Source: Mobilitalea sp.
GTDB taxonomy: Bacteria; Bacillota_A; Clostridia; Lachnospirales; Lachnospiraceae
Length of the DNA: 10,906 nucleotides
Direction of reading: 5' to 3'
Assembly (NCBI GenBank): GCA_029974875.1
Contig: JARKQP010000872.1
Span: forward strand, 1 to 10,906
The notes below the pieces were generated by a model. The model saw only the letters and a program-made list of their open reading frames with translations. It was not told the origin of the DNA and did no database searches. The first letter of the stretch is position 1, and each line of letters opens with the position of its first letter. The position numbers and the translations under genes are program-made. Below are positions 1 through 7,349 of this stretch, in pieces.

Positions 1-16
1 ATAGGCCTTAATAAAT

Positions 17-43
17 AGTTTGAAAGTGGCTTTCTTTCAAACT
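17..43. terminator. Perfect 10-bp hairpin near the left edge
   Basis: AGTTTGAAAG (17-26) and CTTTCAAACT (34-43) are exact reverse complements around a 7-nt loop. The bases after it (TTCTTCCT) form only a weak T tract. One + frame reads five codons and a TAG at 16-18 just before the stem, so this could be the end and terminator of a gene lying left of the window. That is inference; it could also be a regulatory hairpin. Confidence 0.4.
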
Positions 44-66
44 TCTTCCTGCCTTGTATTATGGCA

Positions 67-105
67 TTGCAAATTTTTCAAGATAGTAGTATTCTAATAT
101 TAGAA
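67..105 (+). promoter_or_regulatory. Candidate sigma-A promoter with overlapping 14-bp palindrome (GntR autoregulation?)
   Basis: TTGCAA (67-72), a 17-base spacer and TATTCT (90-95) make a plausible vegetative promoter ahead of the GntR gene. The perfect palindrome TTCTAATATTAGAA (92-105) overlaps the -10 box and the likely start point, the usual place for a repressor operator. A second weaker dyad, GTGT-N4-ACAC, lies at 150-161. GntR/UTRA regulators often bind short palindromes at their own promoters. Assignment of this palindrome to the downstream regulator is inference from position. Confidence 0.4.
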
Positions 106-187
106 ATTCATCGTAACCAATTTTGATGGGTGTATTGATACTAATGAAAGTGTAATAACACCATTTATAAAAAGAAGGGGATATTTC

Positions 188-928
188 ATGCTTGATAATA
201 GTCTCTCTTTATATTTAGCAATAGCAAGAGATTTAACGGAAACCATAAAGAATGGTACATATCTCTATCAGCAGCTGCTTCCTACAGAAACCAAATTAAT
301 GAAGAAGTACTCCGTCTCAAGGACGACGATACGACAGGCAGTCAATCTTCTTGTCAGTGAAGGATTGCTTTCAAAAGTACAGGGTAGCGGAACCTATGTG
401 ATTTATCGAAAAGAAAATGATCTTATTAAACGTTCCTCGGCTATTTTTCCCTTTAGTGAGGAAATGCGGACAAAAGGAAAGACCTGCCGTACAAAATTAC
501 TATCTTTTGAAATAATCCCTGCTACTAAGTCAGTATCAGAAACTCTAGGGATAGAAATAAACGACCAAGTCTATTCCTTTGAACGTCTTCGTTTTGGAAA
601 TGATTTCCCATTATGCGTGGAACATTCCTATATGCCTGTCGCTCCTTATCCTGATCTTACGATCCATCATCTGGAAGGCTCCAAGTATGACTACGTAGAA
701 AATATCAAAAAAATGAAAATAGCTTATAGCCACCAAAAGGTTTCTGCGATTATGTCCACCGAAAGAATCGAAAAACTTCTCAATTTGAAGAAGCATTCTC
801 CTATTTTAAAAATTATGCATACCACCTATTTGGAGAATGGAGATATTCTTGATTTCACAACAATCTACTTTTCCTCAGATTACTATGAAGCACATTTTAT
901 AAAATTAAGACAAAAACCTATGCTCTGA
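188..928 (+). CDS. GntR-family transcriptional regulator with UTRA effector domain (HutC-type)
   Basis: This is a 246-residue cytoplasmic DNA-binding regulator. Residues about 7-71 form the GntR winged helix-turn-helix: LPTETKL, then VSRTTIRQAVNLLVSEGL with the recognition helix, and the wing QGSGTYV. Residues about 85-240 form a UTRA ligand-binding domain ending in the typical D-TTIYFSSDYYEAHF pattern. Length matches the HutC subfamily, whose members usually sense a sugar phosphate or amino-acid-related metabolite and repress a nearby catabolic or transport operon. No such operon is in view, so the target lies left of the window or elsewhere. The start is supported by the AAGAAGGGG ribosome site at 172-180, 7 bases upstream. 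The gene is clearly AT-richer than the minus-strand genes to the right. Family call is firm; ligand and target are unknown. Confidence 0.92.
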   Translation: MLDNSLSLYLAIARDLTETIKNGTYLYQQLLPTETKLMKKYSVSRTTIRQAVNLLVSEGLLSKVQGSGTYVIYRKENDLIKRSSAIFPFSEEMRTKGKTCRTKLLSFEIIPATKSVSETLGIEINDQVYSFERLRFGNDFPLCVEHSYMPVAPYPDLTIHHLEGSKYDYVENIKKMKIAYSHQKVSAIMSTERIEKLLNLKKHSPILKIMHTTYLENGDILDFTTIYFSSDYYEAHFIKLRQKPML

Positions 929-938
929 TATGCTACCC

Positions 939-984
939 CCATATAGGACAGTAAGATATAAAAGTCCTGTATGGAGGTATTTTT
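939..984 (+). terminator. 11-bp hairpin with T tract after the GntR gene
   Basis: CCATATAGGAC (939-949) pairs with GTCCTGTATGG (964-974) with one G-U wobble around a 14-nt loop, starting 10 bases after the regulator's stop. Five Ts follow at 980-984, a few bases below the stem, so a weak terminator is possible. The 3' arm also contains the first two Gs of the GGAGG ribosome site (973-977) of the next small ORF, so the hairpin could instead mask that site. The sequence does not decide between the two. Confidence 0.4.
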
Positions 985-986
985 CT

Positions 987-1148
987 ATGTCAAAATCAAT
1001 GAAAGGTATCAATGCTATTGATAAAGTTAAACAGGTGGTTCCACTGAACTTCTTCCTCAAAAGGGAAATCAAAGCTATTCAAAAGAATCTTTTATCCATT
1101 AAAAATGTGCGCCCTCAGGGCGCACAAGCAAACCGCCCGTCATCATAA
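987..1148 (+). CDS. Small basic hypothetical protein (53 aa), possibly a gene remnant
   Basis: This 53-residue ORF begins MSKSMKGINAIDKVKQVV and is lysine-rich, with no signal peptide or membrane segment. I do not recognise the family. In its favour is a GGAGG site at 973-977, 9 bases before the ATG; this is why I prefer 987 over an upstream in-frame ATG at 930 that lacks a good site. Against it, the last ~15 codons run through both hairpins of a strong terminator and the stop lies inside the second stem loop, which suggests a frame that decays into a terminator. It may be the 5' remnant of a transposase or other gene truncated by deletion, or a genuine small protein. It shares the AT-rich composition of the GntR gene. 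Confidence 0.3.
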   Translation: MSKSMKGINAIDKVKQVVPLNFFLKREIKAIQKNLLSIKNVRPQGAQANRPSS

Positions 1149-1166
1149 CGGGCGGTACTGATTTTT
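1106..1166. terminator. Double bidirectional terminator between the convergent units
   Basis: Two GC-rich hairpins stand side by side. TGTGCGCCC / GGGCGCACA (1106-1114, 1118-1126) has a 3-nt loop; ACCGCCCGT / ACGGGCGGT (1132-1140, 1148-1156) has a 7-nt loop. On the + strand the second is followed by TTTTT at 1162-1166. On the - strand the first is followed by ATTTTT (1106 down to 1101). They therefore end the + strand GntR block and the - strand sigma/anti-sigma operon, whose last stop codon is at 1175. Confidence 0.85.
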
Positions 1167-1174
1167 ACTTCAAC

Positions 1175-2839
1175 TTATTTTGCAGGATCATATCCTACTA
1201 CAGTCCAGATGCCGGTATCATCCTGGCGGACAAGACGCTTCAAGTAAACAAGCTTGGCAATTGACTTATCGTCCTTGATTTCTGCAATGGCATCCGTTCC
1301 GTTATTTTCTATGATTTCTATATTCTCATAAGCAATCGGATAATCTCCCACAATACCCTCCGGTGATAGCAGCAGGCTTGCGAATACCTGGGATACAAAT
1401 ACCGGATCCAGCCTCCAAGGGGAATGTCCCGCATCCACGCTCTTCTGTTCATTTTCTTCCACTGACTGATCCACTTCAACCTTAACCTGGGGCTCCCTGG
1501 CAGTTTCAGTGCTCTCCGGTATCATGACCTTTCCTCCGGACAGGCCTTCGGCAAAGCTGGTCAGCTGCTCCTGCGCCGCAGCTCCCAGTACGCTATATTC
1601 CATGCCGGCCTCCTGCCAACGGATGGAGCTGGTTGGATCCGCGGTTATGATTTCAGCCTTGTTGTTATTTACAGTGCCAAGTATTGCTTCAGAGGCCGGC
1701 TCCAGTTCCCCTGCTGCTTTGGCCTGGGTCAGGAGAACTGTCCCTGACTTATCTTTAGCTACATAATATAGCTTTACGGTTGCCTCCGCTTTGTCAACTG
1801 CGATCCTGTCCAGAGAATAGCCTTCTGTCACCTGCTCTGGAAGCCTAGGCGCAAATCCGGTCAGCTCTCCTGCTTCCTCCAGGGAGGCAACCAGCTGTTC
1901 ATTGCTAGCGTCAACCTCCTTGTAGCCCTCCGGTACATGGTAGGCCAGCAGCTCCTGGGGTATTTCATCAATAAATTCAATAGAGCTGTATTCTACCCGG
2001 ATCTGTATTGCATTCTGCATTGCGGATACCCTTTGCAGGGGCAGATCCGTCTCAGCATCAACCCACAGATAATATGGGGCTCCTCCGTCCGGGATGATCT
2101 CAAGCTTTGTCGTCTTCCTTCCGCGAACCGTCTCCGTACCTACAATATTAACGGTCTGTGCCTTTGAAACATCATCAATTTCATTGCCAAGCTCAAAGGT
2201 AAAGCGGTAAGCATCCGGAAAAGCAGGTAACAGGTAAGCGGCTTTTTCCTCCGGCCTGAGCTGCCACTTCTGCCCGCCATTATTTGCAGTCACAAGTCCC
2301 TGTGAGGTTCCTTCCAGGTCTTTGATGTAATAATTGCCTTCCCTATCTGCCCATACCTCCCTTTTTGACTGGGTCATGGTCTCACCCAGCTCATTGGTCT
2401 CACTTACCTCTATGATTCCATGGTAGGCCTGGAGCTTCTCCATCGCTTTTTCCATCGCATATACGATTCCTGTATCCTTATTCGGGAGAATATTATATAC
2501 TGCTGCAAATAACAGTATGACCGCTGCGGCGGCTGCCACAGGATAGAAAAATGTATATTTTCTTTTTTGCTTCTCCTTTTTTATTTCGTTCACCTTTTTT
2601 TCCGGTTTTCCTTTTTCTTTCATGCTCTCAGATCCGGTGCCGCCTGCCAGTGAATTGACCAGACGTTTCTGGAACAGCTCATCCGGGTATTCCATTTCCC
2701 GGAGTGACCTTACCCTTCTTACCGTTTCCAGAAGCTTTAAATCATCATTTTCTTCTGCAAAATATCCTTCTTCGTGTTCCCGGGGTCTTTTACCGGAATT
2801 CAGCTCATCAATATATAGGGATAATCTCTTTTCATCCAT
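1175..2839 (-). CDS. Membrane-anchored anti-sigma-like protein with LolA/RseB-like extracytoplasmic domain
   Basis: This 554-residue protein lies directly downstream of the ECF sigma gene, so it is the likely partner that holds the sigma factor inactive at the membrane. Residues 1-93 are charged and cytoplasmic, with the DELFQKRLVNSL stretch typical of the sigma-binding side. One membrane segment follows at about 95-117 (YTFFYPVAAAAAVILLFAAV). Residues ~125-310 resemble the LolA/MucB-RseB fold: AMEKLQAYHG, then strands such as REVWADREGNYYIKD and YYLWVDAETDLPLQR. Residues ~325-435 resemble the DUF4367-type segment (LTGFAPRLPEQVTEGY). The end, 465-554, is a further domain finishing LKRLVRQDDTGIWTVVGYD, perhaps NTF2-like. 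AGGAGG lies 10 bases upstream of the ATG, only ~20 bases after the sigma stop. Domain calls are by eye; the anti-sigma role is inferred from position and topology. Confidence 0.8.
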   Translation of the reverse strand: MDEKRLSLYIDELNSGKRPREHEEGYFAEENDDLKLLETVRRVRSLREMEYPDELFQKRLVNSLAGGTGSESMKEKGKPEKKVNEIKKEKQKRKYTFFYPVAAAAAVILLFAAVYNILPNKDTGIVYAMEKAMEKLQAYHGIIEVSETNELGETMTQSKREVWADREGNYYIKDLEGTSQGLVTANNGGQKWQLRPEEKAAYLLPAFPDAYRFTFELGNEIDDVSKAQTVNIVGTETVRGRKTTKLEIIPDGGAPYYLWVDAETDLPLQRVSAMQNAIQIRVEYSSIEFIDEIPQELLAYHVPEGYKEVDASNEQLVASLEEAGELTGFAPRLPEQVTEGYSLDRIAVDKAEATVKLYYVAKDKSGTVLLTQAKAAGELEPASEAILGTVNNNKAEIITADPTSSIRWQEAGMEYSVLGAAAQEQLTSFAEGLSGGKVMIPESTETAREPQVKVEVDQSVEENEQKSVDAGHSPWRLDPVFVSQVFASLLLSPEGIVGDYPIAYENIEIIENNGTDAIAEIKDDKSIAKLVYLKRLVRQDDTGIWTVVGYDPAK

Positions 2840-2859
2840 TTTCGGCCTTCCTCCTTACT

Positions 2860-3375
2860 TCATATGCCATCCGCTTCTAATAGCTTTGCCAAAGCCTGCA
2901 CTGCACGAAACTGCAGGACGCGGACAGTTCCTTCCTTCTTCCGCATTAGCCTTGCTGTCTCCCTTACGGAATATCCTTTGATAATCCGCAAATCGATGAC
3001 GGTCTGCTGCTCCTTGCCCAGCTGCCCTATGGCCTCTTTTATCTGGGCCTTGTCACTTAGCGAACCCGCAAAATCCTCCTGGGCGATTTCCTCCGGCCTT
3101 ACCTCTTCCAAATTGATGCTTTCGCCCCGGCGCTGCCTCGCCCGCCACTGGTCGCGGATAATATTTAACGCTACGGTCTTCAAGTAGCCGCCATATTCGA
3201 GAATCTGGGTATCCGCCCTATTTAAATAGGAAATAGCCCTTGCATAGGTTTCCTGCGTGATATCCTCAGCCTCTTCCCGGTTCTGGACCCTGTAATAGAT
3301 AAATCTGTATAGCTCCCGCCAGGTGTCTGCACAGAGCTTTTCAATCATTTCCTTACTGCCTTGTCTGTTTTCCAT
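2860..3375 (-). CDS. ECF-type RNA polymerase sigma-70 factor
   Basis: This is a 171-residue alternative sigma factor that directs RNA polymerase to a specific promoter set, probably for envelope or antimicrobial stress. Region 2 (about 14-80) includes CADTWRELYRFIYYRV and the REEAEDITQETYARA signature. Region 4 (about 110-165) carries the helix-turn-helix GYSVRETARLMRKKEGTVRV that reads the -35 box. Length is normal for the ECF group. I start at 3375 because GGGAGG lies 6 bases upstream; an in-frame ATG at 3405, ten codons earlier, has no ribosome site. It forms an operon with the anti-sigma-like gene 20 bases downstream. A TGTAAC-N17-CGTC promoter lies upstream, as expected for an autoregulated ECF factor. 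It resembles Bacillus SigX/SigM/SigV by promoter type only; orthology is not claimed. Confidence 0.92.
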   Translation of the reverse strand: MENRQGSKEMIEKLCADTWRELYRFIYYRVQNREEAEDITQETYARAISYLNRADTQILEYGGYLKTVALNIIRDQWRARQRRGESINLEEVRPEEIAQEDFAGSLSDKAQIKEAIGQLGKEQQTVIDLRIIKGYSVRETARLMRKKEGTVRVLQFRAVQALAKLLEADGI

Positions 3376-3456
3376 CTCCTGCCTCCCTACTGCTACATGT
3401 GGCATCTTATGTATTTAATTCTATTATCTTCTGAATTTGGCACTTGTATTAATAAA

Positions 3457-3489
3457 GACGATTGTGAAGGATAAAATGTTACAGGTCAA
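3457..3489 (-). promoter_or_regulatory. ECF promoter (TGTAAC-N17-CGTC) overlapping a sigma-A-like promoter
   Basis: On the - strand TGTAAC (3483-3478) and CGTC (3460-3457) are exactly 17 bases apart, the arrangement known for Bacillus ECF sigma promoters of the SigX/SigM group. A start near 3450 would leave about 75 bases of leader before the sigma ATG. Overlapping it, TTGACC (3489-3484), 17 bases and CACAAT (3466-3461) form a moderate sigma-A promoter that could give basal expression. Both point at the sigma gene. Confidence 0.75.
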
Positions 3490-3501
3490 ATTTATTTTTA
3501 A

Positions 3502-3534
3502 AAAGCAACCGGCTAAGTATCCTCCGGTTGCTTT
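3502..3534 (-). terminator. Rho-independent terminator of the ABC transporter operon
   Basis: AAAGCAACCGG (3502-3512) and CCGGTTGCTTT (3524-3534) are exact complements around an 11-nt loop, about 33 bases past the downstream ABC gene's stop. Read on the - strand, the stem runs directly into a T tract (GCTTTTT). The + strand side lacks such a tract. It separates the transporter operon from the sigma promoter only ~15 bases further on. Confidence 0.85.
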
Positions 3535-3567
3535 CAAGCGTTCCTTATTTAATTTTGGTAGACTTCT

Positions 3568-5325
3568 TTAGATACTCCAGCCAAGGCTTTCCTGCTGGAT
3601 CGTATACAGTCTGTTATATAACCCTTTCTTATTTATCAGCTCCTGGTGGGTGCCCTGCTCCACTATGCTTCCCTCATCCATTACAATAATTTTATCCGCA
3701 TCCACAACAGTGCGCAGGCGGTGGGCTATTACGATGACTGTCTTGTTTTTGATCAAGGCACCGATGGCCTGCTGGATAAATGCTTCGCTCTCCGGGTCGA
3801 GGGAGGCGGTTGCTTCATCTAGCAGCACGATAGGGGCATCCTTCAAAAGCGCCCGTGCGATAGACAGCCGCTGGCGCTCACCGCCGGACAACGTACTCCC
3901 ATTTTCGCCGAGCAAAGTATCATACCCATCCGGCAGCTTATTAACAAATTCGTCACAGCGTGCCGCCTTGGCAGCTGCAATTACCTGCTCATAGGTTGCA
4001 TCCATGTTACCAATACGGATATTGTTGTAAATGGTATCATTAAACAGCACCACATCCTGGAATACAAAGGACATATAGCCCATCAGGTGCTCCGGATCCA
4101 GGGTTTTGATATCCACTCCTCCAATGGTAATACTGCCCTTATCCACATCCCAGAATCTCGCAATCAGCCGGGACATGGTACTTTTTCCGCTGCCGGAGGG
4201 GCCAACCAGAGCCGTAATGCCTCCCGACGGAATGGATACGCTCACATCCTTTATGGTCTCCTCTCCGCCTGCATTATAGCGGAAATCCACTTTATCAAAT
4301 TCAATGTCAAACTGTCCGACAGCCGTTTCACTGCCCTCCATGGGTGCAATATCCATTAGCGCACGCATTCGCTTTATGGCAATCTGGTGGTACAAAAGCT
4401 CGGGCAATAAGGTAAGCTCCGTCTGGATTGGCCCGTATATACGGGTAACAATCAAAAGACACATCAGTAAGGGCACCAATTCAATCTGGCCTCCCACCAG
4501 CAGGGAGATACCTACAAATACCGTAAGTCCTACCCCTGCCTGCAGCACTACCTGGGCTCCGGTAATAAAGACACCGGTGCCGAACTCAAACTTAATTGCC
4601 AGGTTGCGCATGGTCCGCAGGGCATTTTCCAGGGTCTCAAACCGCTCTCCATCCATATTGCAGGCCTTAATTACCTTCAGGCCCTCAATATATTCCTGTA
4701 CCTGCTCCGAGGCGGAAAGCTTCGCATCAGCATGCTTCTTTCCCAGCTTCCGCTGCAGCCCCCGGCTTCCAATAATAATCAGAAAGGCCACAGGCACTGA
4801 TACAAAAATGGCCAAGGCAATACGCCAATCAAAAATTGCAATCATAATACAAATTACGGTAACCGTTATAGCATTGGAAAGCAGCTGGGGGTAAACATGG
4901 CTTAACACATGCTCCGTGGTTGCCACATCACCCATGAGGTTGGTGGTCAGCTCCGAAATATCTTTTGAGTTGAATACACTCATGGGAAGCTTGCGGATAT
5001 GCTCGGCCAGGGAGGTACGGGCATTCTCACTCTCCAGATAGGACACAATATAGGTTTTCTTATAGTCGTTTTTATTGCAAAGAAATACAAGAAGTGCTGC
5101 TGCAATTCCTGACCCAAAGAGCAGCCACAGCCTGTTCCAGGAGATTCCTCCTCCGGTAAAGGGCTTGATGAGCTCCATAATCACCTGTATCATCACAATT
5201 GTGGGGAGCATCATAGCGAAATTGGTAAGCGTACATGCAGCAATCGCCTTCTTTAAATCCTTATAGCCTTTGTCCGTCAGCATCAGGGCATCCTGCAGCC
5301 GCGGTAATTTTGTCTTCTCAGGCAT
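3568..5325 (-). CDS. ABC transporter, fused membrane and ATP-binding domains (second subunit of a heterodimer)
   Basis: This 585-residue half-transporter has the type IV (exporter) fold. The membrane domain spans about 30-315 with hydrophobic segments near 28-50, 66-83, 148-165, 168-187, 253-278 and 283-295. The nucleotide-binding domain spans ~340-575: Walker A GPSGSGKST (375-383), Q-loop Q423, signature LSGGERQ (479-485), Walker B IVLLDEATA with catalytic E504, canonical D-loop ASLDPESE, and H-loop H535. All ATPase residues are intact. Its ATG overlaps the end of the upstream partner by 8 bases, implying translational coupling and a 1:1 complex. AGGGGG lies 9 bases upstream. Candidates are a siderophore/metallophore transporter of Ybt/Irt type or a multidrug exporter; the DtxR-like boxes upstream favour a metal link. 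The substrate cannot be read from the sequence. Confidence 0.88.
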   Translation of the reverse strand: MPEKTKLPRLQDALMLTDKGYKDLKKAIAACTLTNFAMMLPTIVMIQVIMELIKPFTGGGISWNRLWLLFGSGIAAALLVFLCNKNDYKKTYIVSYLESENARTSLAEHIRKLPMSVFNSKDISELTTNLMGDVATTEHVLSHVYPQLLSNAITVTVICIMIAIFDWRIALAIFVSVPVAFLIIIGSRGLQRKLGKKHADAKLSASEQVQEYIEGLKVIKACNMDGERFETLENALRTMRNLAIKFEFGTGVFITGAQVVLQAGVGLTVFVGISLLVGGQIELVPLLMCLLIVTRIYGPIQTELTLLPELLYHQIAIKRMRALMDIAPMEGSETAVGQFDIEFDKVDFRYNAGGEETIKDVSVSIPSGGITALVGPSGSGKSTMSRLIARFWDVDKGSITIGGVDIKTLDPEHLMGYMSFVFQDVVLFNDTIYNNIRIGNMDATYEQVIAAAKAARCDEFVNKLPDGYDTLLGENGSTLSGGERQRLSIARALLKDAPIVLLDEATASLDPESEAFIQQAIGALIKNKTVIVIAHRLRTVVDADKIIVMDEGSIVEQGTHQELINKKGLYNRLYTIQQESLGWSI

Positions 5326-7135
5326 TTACGGTTTCCCCCTTCCTCCCTTTCATCGTCCAGCTGGAAGTCTCATTATAGGTCTGCCACATTAGCGCATACC
5401 TTCCCTTACGGGCCAATAGCTCCTCATGTGTCCCTTCCTCCAGCACCTTTCCTGAATCCATGACCACGATTTTATTGGCGCTGCGGATAGTGGATAAACG
5501 GTGGGCAATGATGACTACCGTTTTATTGCCCATCAGCTTCTCAAAGGCCTTCTGGATCAGGTGCTCATTCTCAGGATCCGCAAAGGCCGTTGCCTCATCC
5601 AGCACAATGACCGGGGCATCCTTCACAATGGCACGGGCTATGGCTACCCGCTGTTTTTCTCCTCCGCTTAAGTGCACCCCTTTGGTTCCGATGACGGTGT
5701 CATAGCCCTTTGGCAGCTTCATAATGAATTCATGGCACTGGGCAGCCTTGGCGGCCTTTGTAATCTCCTCATCACTGGCCGTTGGATTGCCCAGGCGTAT
5801 ATTGTCCTTGATGCTCTGCTTAAACAGAAACACATCTTGGAATACAAAGCTTACCTGCTCCATCAGATAGGAGGTACTCATCTTCCTCACATCCACCCCG
5901 CCCAGAAGGACCGCCCCGTCCGTAACATCAAAAAAGCGGGGGATCAGATGGGCAACGGTGCTTTTACCGCTGCCGGAGGCTCCGACGATAGCGGTAACCT
6001 GCCCCTGCCTGGCTGTAAATGCTACGCCGTTTAGTGCTTTCGTATCCTTATCCTTGTCATAGGCAAAGAATACATTTTGAAACTCTACATCATAGCTTTC
6101 AACCTTCTTAGACTGGGCCGGCTGGGGCATCACCGGCTCTGCCAGCAGACTGTCCATGGCCTCCACTCCATTTAAAATACGCATGCTGTTGGAGTTAACA
6201 TACATGACCCTCATCAGGATACCTGCTATGGCCGGTACAAAGATCAGGTAGAAGATCAGCGTTGCGGCAAAATCAGCATAATCCGTGGTTCTTATCCCGA
6301 CCAAAATGCCTACCGGCAGGATGAACAGATAAATATTATTGATTAGTGTTGTAAAGGCGGAGAATGCATTCTCCCAGCTTAAGGTATAGGGGATTACCAT
6401 GCTGGTATATTCCTTGATGGTATCATGGAGCCGCCGGAAGGAATATACGGTCTGTTTAAAGGCCTTTACCACTGCAATACCCCTTATGTATTCTACGGAA
6501 GCGTTATTCATGTTTTCCAGGGACACCTGGTATTGGGCCATCATCCTCTTTGCTCCCTCATTGCCATATAAGGATAGCTGCAGCCCAAAGGAAAGAAGCA
6601 CTCCTGCCATGGCTGCCAGGCCAAAGCGCCAGTCTACTGCCAGCAATATCACTGCCATCACTACGGGCGCAACGAAGGCTGCCACAATGTCTGGAAGCTG
6701 GTGTGCAATGAATTCCTCTATCTTTTCAATATTCTCATCCATAATTTTTCTTAGCTTTCCGCTTCCCACAAGCACATGAAAGCCCAAGGGCACCTTTGCA
6801 AGGTGTGTTGCGAAATTCACCTTCAGCTCATACAGGGTGCCAAAGGCTGCCAGATGGGAGCATACCAGGGCACCAAAGTAGAGCAGGATATTGAGCACAA
6901 CTCCCCCGAAGGCAAGCCCCCCATAACGGAAGGCAAGGGCGGTACTAAGCCCTCCCACATCAGGCCAAACATTCAGGATTTCCCTTACCATGTAGAAAAT
7001 AGCGATGTAAGGAATAAAGCTGGCAATGGAAGCCAGCGATGATAGAATAACGGAACCGATCATTAACGGCTTTTTGGTGGCAGCCAGCTCAAGAAGACGC
7101 GCTATGCCGGTTTTAGGATTATTTTTCTGCTTCAT
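5318..7135 (-). CDS. ABC transporter, fused membrane and ATP-binding domains (first subunit of a heterodimer)
   Basis: This 605-residue half-transporter has the exporter fold and pairs with the overlapping downstream gene. Numbered from the chosen start, membrane segments fall within about 25-315 and the ATPase domain within ~350-580: Walker A GASGSGKST (385-393), Q432, signature LSGGEKQ (489-495), Walker B VIVLDEATA with E514, and H545. The D-loop is unusual: FADPENE replaces the common SLDPESE found in the partner. From memory, this variant recurs in Ybt/Irt siderophore-type transporters, which import although they have the exporter fold; this supports but does not prove an iron role. The ATG at 7135 is preferred over the in-frame ATG at 7141 because AGGAG lies 8 bases before the former and only 2 before the latter. 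The operon promoter lies at ~7378-7406. Confidence 0.88.
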   Translation of the reverse strand: MKQKNNPKTGIARLLELAATKKPLMIGSVILSSLASIASFIPYIAIFYMVREILNVWPDVGGLSTALAFRYGGLAFGGVVLNILLYFGALVCSHLAAFGTLYELKVNFATHLAKVPLGFHVLVGSGKLRKIMDENIEKIEEFIAHQLPDIVAAFVAPVVMAVILLAVDWRFGLAAMAGVLLSFGLQLSLYGNEGAKRMMAQYQVSLENMNNASVEYIRGIAVVKAFKQTVYSFRRLHDTIKEYTSMVIPYTLSWENAFSAFTTLINNIYLFILPVGILVGIRTTDYADFAATLIFYLIFVPAIAGILMRVMYVNSNSMRILNGVEAMDSLLAEPVMPQPAQSKKVESYDVEFQNVFFAYDKDKDTKALNGVAFTARQGQVTAIVGASGSGKSTVAHLIPRFFDVTDGAVLLGGVDVRKMSTSYLMEQVSFVFQDVFLFKQSIKDNIRLGNPTASDEEITKAAKAAQCHEFIMKLPKGYDTVIGTKGVHLSGGEKQRVAIARAIVKDAPVIVLDEATAFADPENEHLIQKAFEKLMGNKTVVIIAHRLSTIRSANKIVVMDSGKVLEEGTHEELLARKGRYALMWQTYNETSSWTMKGRKGETVNA

Positions 7136-7249
7136 GGTCATTTCTCCTATTTTTTATGAATAACTATGTTCTCACTAAAAGGTCTTTCTTATTACACTTT
7201 TGTTCTTAGCTTTGTTCCTTAGCTTTTCAAATATCCATTTTCTTGCCTT

Positions 7250-7269
7250 TGGTTAGTTAAGGCTAACCA
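7250..7269. promoter_or_regulatory. DtxR-type palindrome, copy 1 (leader of ABC operon)
   Basis: TGGTTAG (7250-7256) and CTAACCA (7263-7269) are exact inverted arms around TTAAGG. The half sites equal those of the DtxR/IdeR operator (GGTTAG/CTAACC), but the centre is 6 bases, where the classic box has one. It lies about 110 bases inside the transcript predicted from the upstream promoter, or over the -35 of a weaker internal promoter. Confidence 0.6.
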
Positions 7270-7349
7270 TCCGGCGCAAATCACCTCTTAACTTCCAGTG
7301 CATCAAGAAGTATTCCCCTGACTTTTCAATGCCCTTATACGCAAAATAT

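Noticed and set aside
3376..3405. Upstream ATG at 3405 for the sigma gene
   Set aside because: No ribosome site precedes it, whereas GGGAGG stands 6 bases before the ATG at 3375, and residues before that ATG do not match the ECF N terminus.
4304..4894. 196-aa open frame on the + strand within the ABC gene
   Set aside because: Antisense shadow of an intact ABC transporter with all ATPase motifs; no family features.
7253..7330. Cobalamin-type riboswitch in the ABC leader
   Set aside because: A GCGCAAATCACC stretch recalled the B12 box, but it is on the wrong strand and the rest of the conserved core is absent.
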